From Liolophura sinensis (lineage: Eukaryota; Mollusca; Polyplacophora; Chitonida; Chitonidae), in NCBI RefSeq assembly GCF_032854445.1, contig NC_088298.1, positions 23,771,295 to 23,835,294 of the forward strand: a stretch of 64,000 nt of DNA, given 5' to 3'. The notes under the pieces are model-generated. The model had not been told where the DNA came from and ran no database searches. It worked only from the letters and a program-made list of their open reading frames with translations. The position numbers were made by a program, and so were the translations under genes. This document shows positions 27,001-42,000 of the stretch, one piece after another; position 1 is the stretch's first letter; the number at the start of each line of letters is the position of its first letter.

Positions 27001-30000
27001 AAGCATTAATTTTGACCTTGAAATGACCTAGAAACATTAAAACAACTGAAATTAAACAACACTTTGTTCACAAAATAATTTGACATTTGACAACAGATCT
27101 GGATAAGTTAAGAGTATAAATTTTCTAAAAAACTATGCTTTTATTTTTTATTTTAAACATAACACAAAGTATACATGTGACAGCAGGCAAAAGGAGTGTC
27201 ACAACCAAGAAAGGTGACTGACCTTCAGTGTAGTTACAGGCAACTGTCAGCGTTTTACAATGGCACAGTAACCTGGACCTAGTGGACCGTCACCCCAACT
27301 GTACTGCCATCTTTACAGTTCGTGTACTGATGGAGGAAAACAACAACACCATCATTTTGTTTTTATCCAATCTTAGAAAATATCTCAAACAATCAAAACA
27401 CAAAATGCAAACAAAACAGGCATAAACAAAAGTGGCTGCACACTTAGCTTCTCAAAGGAAATTGTCCCAGTTAAAAGAAAATCTGTGAGATTTTTTTAGA
27501 GAACAGTTAGTGGTCATAAAACTGTAAACACCAGTAAATGTAGAAACATTGTAAGTGACAGGTAATTAAACTTACACGCCTTGAGAATTGTACCCATTAC
27601 AAAACATACTTCCCCAGAATTATTCTGTAATAGGCTGAATGTGCAAACTCAATTCTGAAAGACTGCAGACAAGTTAGAGAACACAAGTTGGAGATTACCC
27701 TAGCGCGACAAAAAAAAAAAAAATGGCCACCCTGTGCTGAAGTATAGAGACAAAGGCCCATCTTTGCCACTCCTTCAGTGACCAGTAAGGCCTGGTTGTA
27801 CAAAAAAACATCACACAAGCTCAGACTATTGGAAAGTGGAAAATTACAGTAACTGAACAGATATACTTTCGCGTTTAGCGATTCAAAAATAGGCATTTTC
27901 CTGTGCTATACGACAATTTTCTTCACCTATGCCGTCTGATTCTTCACCCACGCCGTCTGACGCTAAGGACAATTACTCATGCCGTCTGACACTAAGGACA
28001 ATTTTCTTCACCCATGCTGTCTGACGCTAAGGACACTTACTCATACTGTCTGACGCTAAAGACAATTTTCTTCACCCATGCCGTCTGACGCTAAGGACAA
28101 TTTTCTTCACCCATGCCGTCTGACGCTAAGGACAATTTTCTTCACCCATGCGTCTGATGCTAAGGACAATTTTCTTCACCTGTGCCGTCTGACACTAAGG
28201 ACAATTTTCTTCACCCATGCCATCTGACGCTAAGGACAATTTTCTTCACCCATGCCGTCTGACAATAAGGACAATTTTCTTCACCCATGCCGTCTGACAA
28301 TAAGGACAATTTTCTTCATTCATACCGTCTGATGCTAAGGACAATTTTCTTCACCTATGCCGTCTGACGCTAAGGACAATTTTCTTCACCCATGACATCT
28401 GATACTAAGGACAATTTTCTTCCCCCATACCATCTGACACTAAGGACAATTTTCTTCACCCATGCCGTCTGACGCTAAGGACAATTTTCTTCACCCATTG
28501 CCGTCTGACGCTAAGGACAATTTTCTTCACCTATGCCGTCTGACGCTAAAGACAATTTTCTTCACCCATGACATCTGATACTAAGGACAATTTTCTTCCC
28601 CCATGCCATCTGACGCTACGGACAATTTTCTTCACCCATGCCGTCTGACGCTAAGGACAATTTTCTTCACCCATGACGTCTGACGCTAAGGACAATTTTC
28701 TTCACCCATGCCGTCTGACGCTAAGGACAATTTTCTTCACCCATGCTGTCTGACACTAAGGAATTCATATGGTCACTAGCTTCCGGGCCGTCTTAAAGAA
28801 TAAAATGTCTACCAAAAAATGCATAATCACCAAGGATGAAACTGCCTTCAGCAAAACGCTACAATTTTTCTTATGACCCTTTGGCGAAGAAAACACTGAA
28901 ATGAGAATATTTAATTTTTCCTGAAGAGTTCCTTGTGTAAGGGGAGAGAATTTTGGTGTACCTCAACATATGCTGGTACATCCTCAGATTGTCTCTGTGT
29001 CGGCTGCCAGTCTTTTGGAGGTTTGCTCATGTTATCTAAAAAATACCAGTTCAACCTGGGCAGCCTGTGAAGACAAAATAAAATTCTGTTTAATTATCAA
29101 GCTAAGACAATAATTAAATTTCAGACCACAATATACACGTGCCTTTAGAGTCGGACCAGGCTGTTGAAATAGTACAGACAATGATAAACAAAAAAAAAAA
29201 AAAAAATTTAATCTAGAACCATCTCCTAATTACGGTTTATATATATACAAAGCCTGGTGATAGTACTACATATAAATTCCAACAATTCTTGGTGCATCAT
29301 CGATTTAGATCTCCAGTTTAAAATCAAAGTACAGGAAGATATCTTTTCTCATATACAGTATGTCATTTCTTTTTTTACTATGTCTTTGCTATATTGTTGT
29401 AATTAACTGTCTCAAAGGTATTTAAGACATTTATATTAAACTCCTCAACAGGCTTCTTCATTTTCGAGAACATTTTGTTATCCTATAATTTTACCTTTGA
29501 ACGTGATAACCTCCCCTGTGGGAGTTTTGGGTAGACCTTTATAGCACAGTTCAGAGGTCAATGCTGAGGTCACATTCAAACTGCCCAATAGGAATCCTAT
29601 GCCCTGACCTCCAGCATCCTGTCAAAAATGTACAACGTGCCAACATTTAATATTGGTACATTTCTACCCTTATGGTGTATGTCCTTTATTGTATGTCTTG
29701 AAAATTATCAAATGAAACGCTACAAAGTGAACATGATGGTACTAGCGCCACAAATAATTCTCTTGTTTACTACCAATTTTACAGGTGTCTTCTTTCTTGT
29801 ACCTATGTTTAATAACCTATTCATATATCTTCATCCCTTTATACGTGTGTGTAATCAAACATTTACATATTTGACAAAATACACTGATCTACAAACAGTA
29901 CTGTATTAGACATACATAAAAATGTGTGAAAAAAAAAGTGTCAAGAGTTGGGACTGAACTTATACCTGTACCTCAGTCCAGACTTACCCTTTTTGTGAGA

Positions 30001-33000
30001 GGGACCTCAACAGGTACAGGTACAACACCAGCAGTAATACAGCCATAGAAGGCACATATAAACGAGATAGGGTCGTTGTTTGGAAAGACTAGGGCCACCT
30101 GAAAATCATTAAATTAAACACTGATTAATTAATTGACTGACTGATTTGATTGGTGTTTTAACACTATACTCAAGAATACTGCACTTATACCTTGGCTAGC
30201 ATTATGGTGGGTGGAAAGTGGGTGGAAAGTGGGCAGAACCTGGGCGCAATCATGGACTAGAATCCTTTCTCCCCTAATGCCTCAACCTTTTCACGTATAA
30301 AAGATCAATTTTCAGTGCAATTTATGAACATTTCTGATCTGATTTGGAGACAAATTGATTGTATTGACGAGTTTCATGGCTCCACAAAAAGTAGAATTTA
30401 TTTGTCAACACAGAATAATGTCTTCAGGATATGCTTAAATTACAATAACATTTTCCCTTCAACTGATTAATCTCCAATATGATAATTGTACTAAATAAAC
30501 ACTTAATAATTTATTTCTCTGTTTATTAGATTGAGGTTTAATGTCTAACTTTTAAGAATTAATATTCTGTCTATAGACACCTCCTATGTGGCAAGTGCAG
30601 GATTTAACTAACAAGTACCCCCGCCCAAAGGAGAATTTTTTTGTGAAAGAAGAGGCGTCTATGTGTTCTGTTTATTTTTTGATTTGTGTTTTAAGCCGTA
30701 CTCAGAATAATTTCACTTATATGATGGCCGGCAGAATTATGGTGGAAGGAAACCAGGCAGAGCCCAGGGGAAATTCACGGCCATCTGCACGTTGCTCGAT
30801 ATCCATGTATACATGAGGCTTGCACTCACAGCGACCGCATTGGTGAGAGGCTCCTGGGTCACTGCGCTGTGCTGGAGTGCTAACCCCCTCAGCCACAGAG
30901 GCCCCTCTCCATGTCTTCTAAGACAACAGTCAACAGAAGTACAGGTACTCACCCTATCTCCTTGTTTTATTGGACAATCCGTCTTCTGGCCTATTTTATG
31001 TAGTAAATTATATGCTATTCTATGCGTCCTACTCAGTAGTTTTCCTGTAATAAAACAAACACAAATTCATCGGGCATCAAATTATCAATACAAACCACCT
31101 CATTACATTTTCTTTTGTTTTTGGCATTGTTGGAAATTTTACCTTCCACGTAACACCCATGTTGGTCATACTTTACCAGGTGTCACGTAAACTGCTGACC
31201 TGATGGTCTGGAGAGGGTGAAATATTTGTAGGGCTGAATTGTGTTAATCTAAGAATGCCTGATAACCTTACATAATTCTTGTGAATGTCAGAATTAAACT
31301 TGTTGCCAATGATTACTTCCCACCTGTATAAAATTTCTCTTTTTCTGATTTAATTTTAAAGTTTGAAGTTCTTTAATACCTTTACTCTTTTTCAGTAAAA
31401 ATATTCAAAAGTTACGCTAAATGACCTAAAATTTTATCCATGACTAAGTCGCTCATTTGTCCAGATTTTCTTGGGGTTTTATTGATTTTAGAAAGGTGCT
31501 TTGAGAGGTGTTTGGAAGGTAGGATGATATTCTGCTGGGAAAGTGTAAATCTCTTGGCATATATTTGCCTCCAGCAATGCTCCATTGTGGTCAGATTTTT
31601 AGGTAAGGTAGAGTACTCTAGGGAGATAACAAACCATTGTCAGATGCTCTAGGGAGATAACAAACCATTGTCAGATGCTCTAGGGAGATAACAAACCATT
31701 GTCAGATGCTCTAGGGAGATAACAAACCATTGTCAGATTGTCAGATGCTCTAGGGAGATAACAAACCATTGTCAGATGCTCTTGGGAGATAACAAACCAT
31801 TGTCAGATGCTCTAGGGAGATAACAAACCATTGTTAGATGCTCTAGGGAGATAACAAACCATTGTCAGATGCTCTAGGGAGATAACAAACCATTGTCAGA
31901 TGCTCTAGGGAGATAACAAACCATTGTCAGATGCTCTTGGGAGATAACAAACCATTGTCAGATGCTCTAGGGAGATAACAAACCATTGTCAGATGCTCTA
32001 GGGAGATAACAAACCATTGTCAGATGCTCTAGGGAGATAACAAACCATTGTCAGATGCTCTAGGGAGATAACAAACCATTGTCAGATGCTCTTGGGAGAT
32101 AACAAACCATTGTCAGATGCTCTAGGGAGATAACAAACCATTGTCAGATGCTCTAGGGAGATAACAAACCATTGTCAGATGCTCTAGGGAGATAACAAAC
32201 AGTCTAGGCCAATAGCTGCCATCAGATGACCAGACGTATGCAACAATAACTGCAAAACAGTCTAGGCCAATAGCTGCCATCAGATGACCAGACGTATGCA
32301 ACAATAACTGCAAAACAGTCTAGGCCAATAGCTGCCATCAGATGACCAGACATATGCAACAATAACTGCAAAACAGTCTAGGCCAACAGCATTTCACCTA
32401 ATGGCTGCCATCAGATGACCCTTCCAAACTTCACAATCACTGAGAAGCAGCCTTGTCTCACCGTATGTAAGGTTTGAAGAGGGCTTTCCATTCTGGTCCA
32501 GCACCGTCACGGAGTTGGCCTTGTACGTTGACGAGCCGTACCTCTGTAGAGCGCCCTCTAGTGTTCGAGGTAGACCTGATGGTATCTTTGGTAAAATGAA
32601 AAGATGACTTTTCAGTTTTCCATCAACTGATTAACTCAGCAGCACTACACATATATGAAGATTTGTATCCTTTGTGACATTTTAATCATTACTACAAAAA
32701 GGAAGTCCACATACATACGTGCACAAAATATTGGAAATTACTTTGAGGAACTTCTCAGTGCTTCATACATTTTAGGTTATTTATGAAAATTTTTGTATTT
32801 TAACTAGCAACCCAGGTTCATTTTTTATATTCTAAGATAAGCTTTTTTAAAGTTGTCATGGAAACCTACTGTTAGATGTTCACCAATGGCTGGTATAAGC
32901 TGACCTCCTTCTGGTTTTGGAGCGTTTGGGTCAACAGGAGGGGCTAATTAAAAAAACAAGACAAATCATCATCAACACTGCAAATTTAGGAACTTAACTT

Positions 33001-36000
33001 CATGTAACATGACCCTAAAACTGTTACATTAAGACAATTATGGCAATAATAAATTCTGGAATAAGTGAGTTGAATGAAACACGTATTTCACAATTAAGAC
33101 AATTATGCCAATAATACATTCTGGAATAAGTGAACTGAATGAAACACGTATTTCACAATTAAGACACCTATGTCAATAATAAATTCTGGACAAAGTGAAT
33201 TGAATGAAATATGTATTTCACAATTAAGACACCTATGCCAATAATAAATTCTGGACAAATTGAATTGAATGAAACATGTATTTCACAATTAAGACACCTA
33301 TGCCAATAATAAATTCTGGAATAAGTGAGTTGAATGAAACACGTATTTCACAATTAAGACACCTATGCCATTAATAACTTCTGGAATAAGTGAACTGAAT
33401 GAAACATGTATTTCACAATTAAGACACCTATGTCAATAATAAATTCTGGAATAAGTGAATTGAATGAAACATGTATTTCACAATTAAGACACCTATGCCA
33501 ATAATAAACTCTGGAATAAGTGAATTGAATGAAACATGTATTTCACAATTAAGACACCTATGCCAATAATAAATTCTGGAATAAGTGAGTTGAATGAAAC
33601 ACGTATTTCACAATTAAGGCACCTATGCCAATAATAAACTCTGGAATAAGTGAACTGAATGAAACACGTATTTCACAATTAAGACACCTATGTCAATAAT
33701 AAATTCTGGAATAAGTGAATTGAATGAAACATGTATTTCACAATTAAGACACCTATGCCAATAATAAACTCTGGAATAAGTGAATTGAATGAAACATGTA
33801 TTTCACAATTAAGACACCTATGCCAATAATAAACTCTGGAATAAGTGAGTTGAATGAAACACGTATTTCACAATTAAGGCACCTATGCCAATAATAAACT
33901 CTGGAATAAGTGAACTGAATGAAACATGTATTTCCCCCTAAAGTTTGGTACAAATGCACTTAAAATGATACTAGGGATGCCAACAGTAAGGTTTTTCCGA
34001 CAAATTAATCAAAATTCACCCATAAAACTGTTGTTCTGTATACGGGTGTAAGCTGGATGAACCAATCAGAATCAACATGAATCACGCACAATGAGGCACT
34101 TGAAAAATGCTCAACTTTAGGTGAAATACCGTTTCTAGAAACTTAGTAACCAATAATTACTTTTAAGCACAAATATAAAATCGAGTATATTATACCTTCT
34201 AAAGCTTCATCTTCATCTATAAAAAATTCACGAAGTGGTTTCCTTTTTGGCCGCTGCAAAAAAAAAAAAAAAAACAAAAAAAAAAATTAATAACCATTTC
34301 AAAAGGCAACAGAGAAAACATGTGATAGTATTCAAACAGATAATGACCACTACAGACTATCTCTTATATGTAGCATCACTACAATGTGGATGCTAACCAA
34401 GCTCCCTATATCTGGGAAAATAAGAAATTATCTGTAAAAATGTGCTGGCTACCAAGTGCAGTATTAAAGTATAGCTCCTCTAGCTAGCCAATACCCTGCG
34501 AGATATTGTAGCTATATACTGACATTTAATCTCCAATGTGCTATTTACCGATAAGTGGTGGTATTTGGGATAAGTCTCACCTTTAATGTGTCAAGTGGCT
34601 GGTGTATTTTGGCTAAGACTCACCTTTAATGTGTCAAGTGGCTGGTGTATTTTGGCTAAGACTCACCTTTAATGTGTCAAGTGGCTGGTGTATTTTGGCT
34701 AAGACTAACCTTTAATGTGTCAAGTGGCCAGTGTATTTTGGCTAAGACTCACCTTTAATGTGTCAAGTGGCTGGTGTATTTTGGCTAAGACTAACCTTTA
34801 ATGTGTCATGTGGCTGGTGTATTTTGGCTAAGACTAACCTTTAATGTGTCAAGTGGCTGGTGTATTTTGGCTAAGACTAACCTTTAATGTGTCATGTGGC
34901 TGGTGTATTTTGGCTAAGACTAACCTTTAATGTGTCAAGTGGCTGGTGTATTTTGGCTAAGACTAACCTTTAATGTGTCAAGTGGCTGGTGTATTTTGGC
35001 TAAGACTAACCTTTAATGTGTCAAGTGGCTGGTGTATTTTGGCTAAGACTAACCTTTAATGTGTCAAGTGGCTGGTGTATTTTGGCTAAGACTCACCTTT
35101 AATGTGTCAAGTGGCTGGTGTATTTTGGCTAAGACTAACCTTTAATGTGTCATGTGGCTGGTGTATTTTGGCTAAGACTAACCTTTAATGTGTCAAGTGG
35201 CTGGTGTATTTTGGCTAAGACTAAACTTTAATGTGTCAAGTGGCTGGTGTATTTTTGGCTAAGACTCACCTTTAATGTGTCAAGTGGCTGGTGTATTTTG
35301 GCTAAGACTCACCTTTAATGTGTTAAGTGGCTAATGTACTTCGGTCAAGACTTACTATAAATGAGTGAAAGAGTGCTTGGGGTTTAATGTTGTATTTAAC
35401 AATTCTACAGTTATGATGACGAACGAGTCCACGAGTGCATGTAATGTGCCTACTTATTGCAGGACAGATTTCCAAAGTTCTTTTATCCAGTGCTGCTTCA
35501 CTGAGACGACTTACCAAAGGTAAGAGAGCCGCCTCACTTGAGCCATTATACTGATACGGGTCAACCAGTTGATACATTATCCCCTTAATGCTGAACACCA
35601 AGCAATGAAGCTACAACTTCCTCTTTTAAAGTCTTAGGTGTGACCCGAAACAAGATTGACCCTGGATCTACTGTCCCCGAAGCAACTCTCTACCAACTGA
35701 GCTATCAGACTGGTGTTACCTTTCACGTGTTCAGCAGCTAGTGTGTTTTGGCCAATATTTACCTTTAATGTGTTAAGTAGCTGCTTTATTTTGGTGAAGA
35801 CATACCTTTAATGTGTTAAGAGGTTAATGTTTCTTGGTCAAGACTTACCTTTAATGTGTTAAGTAGCTGCTGTATTTTGGCCGACACTTTTCCATGCCTT
35901 TGCCCTGGAAAATCAGAGGGTATAATGTGTTAACCTTTTCAGAACATCACTCCTGTCAAGTGCTTCAAGTTGAACCACCCCCATAACAGGCACGAACATC

Positions 36001-39000
36001 ACTCCTGCCAAGTGCTTCAGGCTTGAACCACCCACATAACACAGGGACGAACATCACTCCTGCCAAGTGCTTCAGGCTTGAACCACCCCCATAACACAGG
36101 CAATGTGTCTGCTAATGGACATAAGCTTAACAGCAGTTTATTTAACTTTGTTCAACTGAAAAAAATAATATCTATCCCTTGCGACCCTTTTCAGGAATGC
36201 ACAATTTCACTGTTTATCACACATAATAGTCAAATGATGTGAAATGTTAACTTTTAATTACTGTGAGAAATTTGAGTGACTAGTGATTCAGTTTTTAATA
36301 ACAAATGTGAAAAATCAGAGGATTTTTTCTAACATTTTTGAATATGTACATCTTATATTTACACAGCTGAACCTTGAAGATGGAATTTAAAACATGTTTC
36401 AGAGCGAGTTAAAGTTTCTTGATTCAAAAACACACAAATACGTCTGGAAGTCAGAAAATTATACTGCATAATTTATATTCATGCCCCAAAATTTAAAAAA
36501 AAATGTAATAAAAATCCTTAAAGAGCGTTATCAAGTGACTGTTTTATTTTTTTCCAGTAGTCAATGTTAGTGCTACATTCATATACTAACAAATGAGCTG
36601 TCAACAACAAAACAAAAAAACAATCTACTAAAAGAATGATTTAAAAAGACACTACTGAAGTATACTATTCACAGAAAACATTTTTACATTTTTTAGCTGA
36701 TAGGAAAACTTTTTGATTTATTTCACAAATTAATTTCAAACATGGTTAATAAGTGTATAAAATATTAGTACAAGGATACTGAAGACATTAACAAACAATC
36801 ATACGGATCAACCAGTTATATTAGGGTACAGGTCAGTTAATTATTTCTATGTAGTATCAAAGTATATCCATAATACACTAAATTATATAATGTTTTTTGT
36901 GCACATAATACAAGGTATATGTGTTTTTATTATTTCTAGATGTACAGTTGCTCATATTCAAAACACAAAGAAACAGTGGTATCATGAGCAATTACATGTA
37001 TCTTAAAAAGAGAAAAAGTGTAAAAATAGTTATTTTTGTACAGTGTTTTTCACTTCAAAAACCATGATAGATTTTGCTGAACCAACCTTTACCATGCAGA
37101 AGACAGGTGAAGGGGCTGGAATTGTTTAGCCTAAAAATTTTAAGCTGTCACATTTCTGACAAAACCTTTACCGTGTACAATGTGGGGTCAAAAAAATCTG
37201 TCAAGATCTCAATCACAATTGCCTGATATACATGTAAATACATTGTGTATAGGTTTTACAGACTGCATTTGATCAACTCTAATTTGACAGAATTGTTTTG
37301 GCCAACTACTCACCCTGTACGAAATGTAGAGCAAACTGGCTCATATGTTTGCTTTTTTTTTTCACCGATTTATTACAGCAAGATGATTAATTTGTGAAAA
37401 ATTCCATGAAATTATAAAGGATTTAGTGTATATGAACTGGCAGGTTGATAGCAAATTTGCTGAGAACTCCAGAGAGTTTACCTGTATGGTAGGCAAGGTA
37501 CAGCCCATGCTGGTAAACTCAATGTAACCTGGTAACAAGGTTACAGGGGTAATGCACAATTCTTGTCTACCTGTGCAGGTTAATTACTAGATCAAAAGAC
37601 AGATTCTTCCAAAAGAAAAAAAAAACCCTCAGGTGTGTCCTATCATTTCTGCATGATTTAACCTGGAATAATGGCAGACGTTCTCATCAAGGCTCTGATG
37701 CTTTTGCCAAAACGGGAACAAAATGAGTATTTGTTTAAAACATGAAATGTACATGTACATCATGGAAAGAGCAGTCATACCAATAATCTCTATGGTTTTT
37801 GAAGTGAAAAAAAAAATAAATAAAAATTATAATTTCTACATTACAACTTTTGTTAAAATTTAAAAAAAAAAGATATCTTACGTACTCAGTATTATCATAC
37901 CTTGAAAACAAAGTAAACACAACCACTATTTACAAATTTATGAATTGCTCTAAACTATTGTAAACATTGTACAAAATTATGCAAACCACCCGTGAACTTA
38001 AAATCCCTATTTCCTGGAAGAAAATAAACCTATTCAAAAAATAAAATGCTCAGCCACACTGTGCCAACATACAGAGTATAACCCCCAAACTGAAAAGTGC
38101 AAAATGCAAAGAGCAATATTTAAAAGAAAAAAATTCAAATTTAGTTTTTTTTATGAAAGGTGTGCTTATGCCCAATTGGTGAAATTTCAATCGGTTTAAA
38201 TTAACTGTGCACAGGTAGAAATAAAACAAAAAAGAAAAAAAAAAATAACAAGAGAAATTTTGGTGCAAAAATTAAAATCCTTTCACTCAAACTTCACACT
38301 TCTGTTTTGCTTCAGTAACATGTGTGGCTTGGTTAAAATTGAAAAATGATATAAACTGTAAACAGTTGTAGAGTGAGGGTAAAATGAACCCTAAAGGGGG
38401 CAATCAGCCTACATTTGTATCTTCATCATAATGTACATGTAACTGACATGCTGTCAATTTTTTTGAAACATTCTTTAAAAAAAAAAAGAAACTTTAACAG
38501 TCCGTGAACATAAAATACTTTGATTATTACTTCATTTCACTGACATTTAACTCAGTTTGATTTATTTACAAGAACTCCAGGATACTTTACCGACACAATG
38601 ACAGTTAGGTTTATGGGCTTCCTTTAGGGCAATGCTTCCTTTAGGCACCTTTTGAAAATTAAATGGGAAAACCTCCTGATGCAAAGCTGTGGCCAGGCTA
38701 GCTCAAGCGGTTATGCAAATTAAGTGTCTTTCACGTCATTAATTAAGGGATTTATGCAAGAATGTTTGGTTATCCACTGATTTTTAAGATCTCGAAAAAA
38801 TAAAAATGATGCCTTCAAATTGAGCCCAAGTCGCAAAGATTAGGGAAACATTCAGAACTTCAGATTCTTGAATAATTTAGTATTTTATCTGATTCCATGT
38901 TGTTTCAATCTGATGGAACCGAAATTTAGTGCATTTGACACCTTTAAATCATACTGGATAACATCCACTATTTCGTGAGGTCCCCACTTAAAATATCCGA

Positions 39001-42000
39001 CATTTTGACCTCGGTTTATAGCAGTCCAAAATGCGTGTCCAGTGCAAAGGCTGACTACATTTAACACTGTTTTGATTTATTTATTTATTTATTTATTGTA
39101 TATTTCACTTACATATATAGGTGGCCAGCATTATGGTGGATAGAGCTTAGGAGAAACCCACTACCATCTGCAGGTTGTTAAGAGGCCTACCCACTTACGC
39201 CCCGAGAGGAAACCAACACCAGGTCTTCGGTCATTGTGAAGCTTTGGTGAGTTATATGACTGGACTATTAGTATTTTACGCCAAATACACTCAAAGATAT
39301 CTCAAGTCCACAACAGCAATAGTTTCCCCAGTGGAGAGAACCAAAATATCTGGAAACTGTGTGATTCACAATATAATATTTAACTTAGATTATTTTACAC
39401 TTGAAATGTATTTTAACACCATATAAAAACATACTGGTTTCAAAACGAATTAATTAATTAACCTATGTAATTAACCTTATCAGGTGAATGTTATGTTGTT
39501 CTCAATAGGACTAACAAAATACTCCAAGGTCATCTTTCTCAAAAGTATGTGGACAATGCATGTGGTAATTTAGTCATTTGTTTATAATTATCAAAAAAAA
39601 AGAATCACCCAATAAGTAAATGTTCAAGGAGAGTTTTTATATTAACGAAATTTACCATTTAAATTTAATTTGAAAGCGATCAAATAAGTGTCTAGATTGA
39701 AGTTGTAAGTTGAAGAAGAATTCAGACAGAACATAAGTCACATTTTCAAAATGCTATTTGGAATAATCGAAGTCTGAACTTGATAATTACATCTACATGT
39801 GCATCTACTTTACAGTTTAGACGTTAAGTCGATGAAAACAAAAATCCTTCAAGAAATTAATATCCAGAATAAAAGACTAACATGCTCTTTTTTAGTTAGT
39901 ATTTAAATATCAATGGCCATAATTTCAAATCATGTTTCATGCAAATGAAGATAATGACCACAAAGTGATTGAATACTGGTTTAAAATGCACGTTCTTTCA
40001 GCTCAATCCATGGAAATTTAGCGCACTCAACAATGGTATATGCAAATTTCAGGCTATACTCGTCATTCATTGGCTAATACACAAATTTATAAAAACATGC
40101 ACATTCTTGTTAATATTCTGCATTCCTATTGGTTCATTCTTCATTTTCATAAATCCTTGAGAAACCACAGATATGCATTACAGTAACCGTTATTACGTGT
40201 AAATTTGGTAACTGTCTTATGGTCTCATGTATTTATTTGATCTCAAACTAAATAGATTCATTCACTAGTGTACTTGTTCAGAAACAATAGCCATCTCCCC
40301 CAAAATAAACCCGAGAAACAAATAGCGGCCTGCCTGCCACAAGTCACTACGACGGAAGTCTGCAAGCAAACAATGGCAAGAAAGATTGCACTAAGCTGAC
40401 TAAGGCCCATTACTTTCTAACTTCTACAGATAAATTTTGTATAACGCCAAATAATTTGCCACAGATAAGAATCAGCTTTTATCCTATCAATTTAAATGGA
40501 TAAATTGACTGGCAAATATATAGTTACCTGGCAAACTTCTGAAAGTTTGTAAACTGTAGTTGGAATTAAACAATGTAGAAATTTGAGACCGTTCTTGCTT
40601 TTTTTTTTTTTTTTTTTCTTACGCTTGTACCTGTTCTCCACATCAGAACATTCAGTTTTTGAAAACTAATCCCATACTGGAACTACTCCTAGAAACTGTT
40701 TAGTTCTACTTCACAAGATTTAAATGAATTCTTACACCAACTGATTAAAGAATTACAGCTGGCCCAGAATAAAATGGACTACAGATCCCATAGATTCGAT
40801 ATAGACTATTTTTGCCACATATATGAAGAGGCAACTTTCCCTAGAGACATTGACATCTAGAGACATCTACTCCCATAGACAATGATATTCAGAGCTACTG
40901 ACGTGGTCTCTGTGGGCACTGTAACCAATCAACATTTACTTTTCTACTACTACCCCACAAGTTCACTACAAGCACACCCCTAGCAGGCAAATGGCAAGCT
41001 TCAGGCAAGGCCATAACTTTTACCTTGGCTTATAATGTGATCAGATATAAATCTGTTAAAATTTCTATGGTCTTTTGCTGAATTTAAATAGAAAATTAAG
41101 GGAAGCTAATCGTGAAAAGAAGTGAATATTGAGTGTATCATCAATATAACACCTTCCTCAAAATGAATTCTGTTTGCGATTATTTTTCTACCACAACAAA
41201 CATGTTAATTTCACAACAGCATTCATGACTTTTCCTACGATCGTGCAAATCAAGCCGGGTGCGCACACAAATCACATTCACATGCAAGGTGACAAGAAAA
41301 TAGTAATGATAATGGATAAAAAAAAAAAAAGAAATTGTTGAAACGTGGTATTTACTTGCTGTATTGTAAATAGGATAACGGGAACCGATTTCACCTGAAA
41401 ATCAAGACACAGAATACATCCAGGATATATTCAACAAACAGAAACAAAACTACCCATGGGGTTCACAAAAAATAAAATACATAAATAACTGAATAAATAA
41501 AAACAACAATCCATTGGGAGCACTTTGACAAGGGAGACAACTTGGGGTATTCCACATGTATATTGCACCTTAAGAGATTTTCCTAATTTCTATCCAAATC
41601 TTCAGTTCAGTCAATATTCAAATGGCAGAATTAAATAAAAGATCAAATGTCATAATATGTTGATCAGTTTAATTAACTCTGTCTGCTCATTGACGACATG
41701 TAAATGCATATTCTGTGTGTCATGTCAAGATTATCTCTGTCTATGATATTCTTAATCATAATGGAACAGCTATAGCATCCATAATTACTTACATGTACAG
41801 CTTATTAACCAGTAATAAAGACATACTGTACTTGCTCTAAAAATCTGCATGCAAATTTGCATCTTTAGAAGCAGGTAAAGGTCATAACAAATTACTTTTG
41901 ATTTTGATTTGTGTTTTACGTCATACTCAAGAATATTTCACTTATATATGACGGCGGCCAGCATTAAGGTGGGAGGAGGTTGGCAGAGCACTGAAGAAAC

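Noticed and set aside
27905-28762. CRISPR-like array of short direct repeats
   Set aside because: The units are contiguous with no unique spacers, and the host is an animal; it is a minisatellite.
30860-30912. A tRNA gene on the minus strand
   Set aside because: The A-box and B-box-like words belong to the SINE head; the arms do not form a proper cloverleaf and a SINE body follows.
31615-32200. Acceptor-like TTATCTCCCTAG in every 31-bp unit as a copied splice site
   Set aside because: It does not match any DIP2 exon or its neighbouring intron, so it is likely to be chance.
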